Positions 30,478-32,920 of a stretch of 32,920 nucleotides of DNA are shown piece by piece. Below the pieces are notes generated by a model that was not told where the DNA came from, did no database searches, and was given only the letters and a program-made list of their open reading frames with translations. The stretch spans positions 1 through 32,920 of the forward strand of contig CALVOU010000013.1 of NCBI GenBank assembly GCA_944350365.1. The letters run 5' to 3'. Every line of letters begins with the position of its first letter. Positions within the stretch are counted from its first letter, which is position 1. Source of the stretch: an uncultured Bacilli bacterium. Its GTDB lineage: Bacteria > Bacillota_I > Bacilli_A > RF39 > UBA660. A program made the position numbers and the translations under genes.

Positions 30478-32830
30478 AAACTTTGTAAGCGATTATGTAG
30501 ATATTGATGTGGATAGTAAAACTTTTGCCAAAGATATGACTTCTATCGGTAATGAGTATGATTCTTGTAGTCCGTTGTTACCAGTCTCTAATTTGGTTAT
30601 TGGAGAAGTAGTCGACTGTGTTAATCATCCGGATAGTGATCACTTACATGTCTGTCAAGTAAATATTGGGAAAGAAGTACTACAAATCGTTTGTGGTGCA
30701 CCTAATGTACGTAAAGGCTTAAAAGTAATTGTTGCCTTGGATGGCGCTAAATTACCTGGTGGTGTGATTAAGAAGAGTACGATTCGTGGACAAGAATCTA
30801 ATGGAATGATTTGTTCTATATCTGAACTTGGTTTAGAACATAAGTTTCTAAGTGCTAAGGATATTGAAGGAATTCATGAGTTACCACAAGAGGCTCCAGT
30901 TGGAGAAGATCCTATTCATTTCTTGGAACTAGATGATGAGGTAATTGATTTTGAACTTACTTCTAATCGTGGAGATTTACTTAGTATTTTAGGTATGGCT
31001 TATGAAATTGGTGCTTTATATGAGAAAAAGGTTAAAGATATCGATTTATCTTATCAAGAAAATAAAGAAGATGTAAATAAGCAATTTCGTTTAGATATTA
31101 GGACGGAAAATTGTCCATTATTTCTAGCGAAAAAAGTAAAAAATGTAACTATTAAAGAGAGTCCTACTTTTATTAAGAATCGTTTAATCGCATCAGGAAT
31201 TAGACCAATTAATAATATTGTTGATATTTCTAATTATGTTATGTTGGAGACTGGACAACCACTTCATTATTATGATGCTGATCGTTTAGGTGAAAAATTA
31301 ATTGTACGTATGGCAGAAAATGGGGAAGAATTAACTACTCTTGATCATCAAAAACGTATTTTATCTGATCAAGATATTGTGATTGCGACTGATCAAGAAG
31401 CTGTAGGTCTAGCTGGCGTTATGGGCGGACTTACGACAGAAATTGAAGAAGATACGAAAAATATTATTATCGAATCTGCTATTTTCCATGCTAGTACGAT
31501 TCGTAAAACGGCGAAGAAAGTTTTACGTAGTGAAGCAAGTAGTCGGTTTGAAAAGGGACTTGATCCTAAGCGTACTTTCATGGCTATAGAAAGAAGTTGT
31601 CATCTATTAGAAAAGTATGCTGATGCCGAGATTGTTGGCGGAATAGTAGAATATAACCATATGGATATGAATGATCGTGAAATTGCTATTACAATCGATA
31701 AGATTAATCGTGTATTAGGAATTGAATTAACTCAGGATGAAGTTGTTTCTATTCTTGAAAGACTTTTCTTTACTGTTAAAGTAGAAAAGGATGGTACTCT
31801 TGTTGTTACTGTACCAACTAGACGTACAGATATCTATATTCCTGAGGATTTAATTGAAGAAGTAGGTAGAATTTATGGAATCGATAGAATTCAAGGTAAG
31901 AAAATGATTTTACCGGTGGTAAGTGGAAATGTTGATCGAAAGAAACGTTATATTCGTAATAAATTAGCCGATCTTGGGTTAAATGAGACATTAAGTTATG
32001 CTTTAATTCCAGAGGCAAATGCTAAATTATTTACGAATGATGCCTTTGATATTATCAAAGTATTGGATCCGATGAGTGAAGAAAGAACAACTTTACGATA
32101 TAGTTTATTACCTTCTCTTATGGATGTTTATCAGTATAATAAAGCTAGAGGTCAGAAAGATATTAGTATATTTGAAATTGGAAAAGGATTTGCTAAAGTA
32201 AATGGTGAATATACCGAAGAAAATAAATTAGCTATATTAATGACTGGAGAATATTATTTAGGACTTCATCCTGAAAAAGTAGATTTTTATATTCTTAAAG
32301 GGATTTTAGAAGAAGTGTTAGAAAGTTTAGGATATAAGAACCGTTATTCTTTAATTAAAAACGTGAAAATTAAAGAATTACATCCAGGACAGAGTGCCAC
32401 TATTGTAATGAATAATATAGAAATTGGTGTGATTGGTAAGATTCATCCATCTTTAGTCAAAGAAGACATTTATGTAATGGAAATCAATTTGGATAAATTG
32501 TTTAATTTCCGAGTAAAAACGATGCAATATAAAGAAATTTCTAAATATCCAGCAGTAAATAAAGATGTTGCGTTTGTGATTAAGAAGGATCAACAAGCAG
32601 AAGAACTAGTTACAGTGATTCGTAAAGCTGGTGGAAAGTTATTAACCAATATCAGTATTTTTGATGTTTACGAAGGAGAAAATATTGGTAATGACGAACG
32701 CTCTATCGCCTTTAATTTAAATTTCCAAGATCAAAATCGTACGTTAAGTGATGAAGAAGTAATGACTTTGTTTGAAAAGATTATTATTGAAACAGAGAAA
32801 AAATGCAATGCTAAGTTACGTGATAAGTAA
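30464..32830 (+). CDS. pheT: phenylalanyl-tRNA synthetase beta subunit
   Basis: Non-catalytic partner of PheS carrying tRNA-binding and editing functions; 788 residues. It begins [14 protein letters not shown] as usual. The tRNA-binding OB domain lies at about 38-150 ([28 protein letters not shown]), then the B3/B4 editing region ([30 protein letters not shown]), B5, and a class II-like core. The C-terminal anticodon-binding FDX-ACB domain ([12 protein letters not shown] ... LSDEEV) ends it. ATG 30455 is in frame but only leaves AAAGG directly abutting it; GGATGAGG before 30464 and the family N-terminus favour 30464. It overlaps pheS by 14 bases. Confidence 0.97.
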   Translation: MKLSRNFVSDYVDIDVDSKTFAKDMTSIGNEYDSCSPLLPVSNLVIGEVVDCVNHPDSDHLHVCQVNIGKEVLQIVCGAPNVRKGLKVIVALDGAKLPGGVIKKSTIRGQESNGMICSISELGLEHKFLSAKDIEGIHELPQEAPVGEDPIHFLELDDEVIDFELTSNRGDLLSILGMAYEIGALYEKKVKDIDLSYQENKEDVNKQFRLDIRTENCPLFLAKKVKNVTIKESPTFIKNRLIASGIRPINNIVDISNYVMLETGQPLHYYDADRLGEKLIVRMAENGEELTTLDHQKRILSDQDIVIATDQEAVGLAGVMGGLTTEIEEDTKNIIIESAIFHASTIRKTAKKVLRSEASSRFEKGLDPKRTFMAIERSCHLLEKYADAEIVGGIVEYNHMDMNDREIAITIDKINRVLGIELTQDEVVSILERLFFTVKVEKDGTLVVTVPTRRTDIYIPEDLIEEVGRIYGIDRIQGKKMILPVVSGNVDRKKRYIRNKLADLGLNETLSYALIPEANAKLFTNDAFDIIKVLDPMSEERTTLRYSLLPSLMDVYQYNKARGQKDISIFEIGKGFAKVNGEYTEENKLAILMTGEYYLGLHPEKVDFYILKGILEEVLESLGYKNRYSLIKNVKIKELHPGQSATIVMNNIEIGVIGKIHPSLVKEDIYVMEINLDKLFNFRVKTMQYKEISKYPAVNKDVAFVIKKDQQAEELVTVIRKAGGKLLTNISIFDVYEGENIGNDERSIAFNLNFQDQNRTLSDEEVMTLFEKIIIETEKKCNAKLRDK

Positions 32831-32874
32831 AAAAAACTACCCCAACTCCCATTGACTTGGGGGGGGGGGTAGTT
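32829..32874 (-). terminator. probable minus-strand terminator with a G11 tract
   Basis: AACTACCCC (32835-32843) pairs with GGGGTAGTT (32866-32874). On the + strand the hairpin is preceded by A8 and not followed by T, so it reads as a terminator for the minus strand. The 3' arm contains 11 consecutive G (32859-32869), so several pairing registers are possible. A convergent gene beyond the window is implied. Confidence 0.55.
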
Positions 32875-32884
32875 ATGATACAAT

Positions 32885-32920
32885 GAGATAGTAAAAATAG
32901 AGGAAAACTATCTCTTTTTT
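32885..32920 (+). terminator. terminator of the hydrolase-pheS-pheT operon
   Basis: GAGATAGT (32885-32892) pairs with ACTATCTC (32907-32914) and is followed by T6 at the window edge. The loop is 14 bases. Confidence 0.8.

Noticed and set aside
1-32920. Reassignment of TGA to Trp, as in mycoplasmas
   Set aside because: Conserved proteins use TGG for Trp, and TGA ends genes at natural positions (copy 2 of the TasA-like genes, the Smr gene) without a conserved extension.

Overview
The window is 32.9 kb from a low-GC Gram-positive bacterium (Bacillota, class Bacilli sense lato). Every recognisable gene is on the + strand. The evidence is AT-rich DNA, strong GGAGG-type ribosome binding sites, a T-box leader before pheST, an L20-type attenuator before infC-rpmI-rplT, an FtsZ tail of the DIPxFL type, and an E. 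coli-like bifunctional AdhE together with PPDK, which suggest a fermentative anaerobe. TGA is used as a stop, so this is not a code-4 mollicute. The lineage (for example an uncultured gut RF39- or Erysipelotrichales-like group) is an inference from style; no rRNA is present.

Layout. 1-2.6 kb: cell division pair ftsA-ftsZ. 2.6-4.8 kb: topA with two promoters. 4.8-7.5 kb: an unknown gene, a Xer recombinase (1-nt overlap) and a gene broken by two opposite frameshifts. 7.8-10.4 kb: ppdK, followed by about 700 bp of non-coding DNA holding an inverted repeat, a terminator, a gene remnant and a 25-bp tandem repeat next to a consensus promoter. 11.1-20.8 kb: an envelope region. It holds four tandem TasA/CalY-like small exported proteins, a GT39/PMT-type protein mannosyltransferase with a discoidin-like insert, a PfkB kinase and an Smr protein, a membrane-anchored protein with mucin-like Thr/Pro stalks, and a 922-residue surface protein. 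21.0-23.6 kb: adhE. 23.6-27.1 kb: translation genes infC-rpmI-rplT and rpsB-tsf. 27.2-28.5 kb: frr with two small unknown genes. 28.5-32.9 kb: a T-box(Phe) leader, an alpha/beta hydrolase, pheS and pheT, ending in two hairpins that look like opposing terminators.

The observations most worth following are these. (1) The same roughly 31-residue Rho_N/SAP-like tail ends both ribosomal proteins L20 and S2, and its DNA is 96/97 identical between the two genes. (2) The envelope region looks like a candidate surface-fibre plus O-mannosylated stalk module. (3) infC seems to start at AUC behind a leader with two mutually exclusive RNA pairings. (4) A 33-residue extracellular module is shared by two otherwise different membrane-anchored proteins 8 kb apart. 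(5) A hydrolase sits inside the T-box-controlled phenylalanyl-tRNA synthetase operon. No CRISPR array, tRNA, rRNA or intact mobile element was seen.
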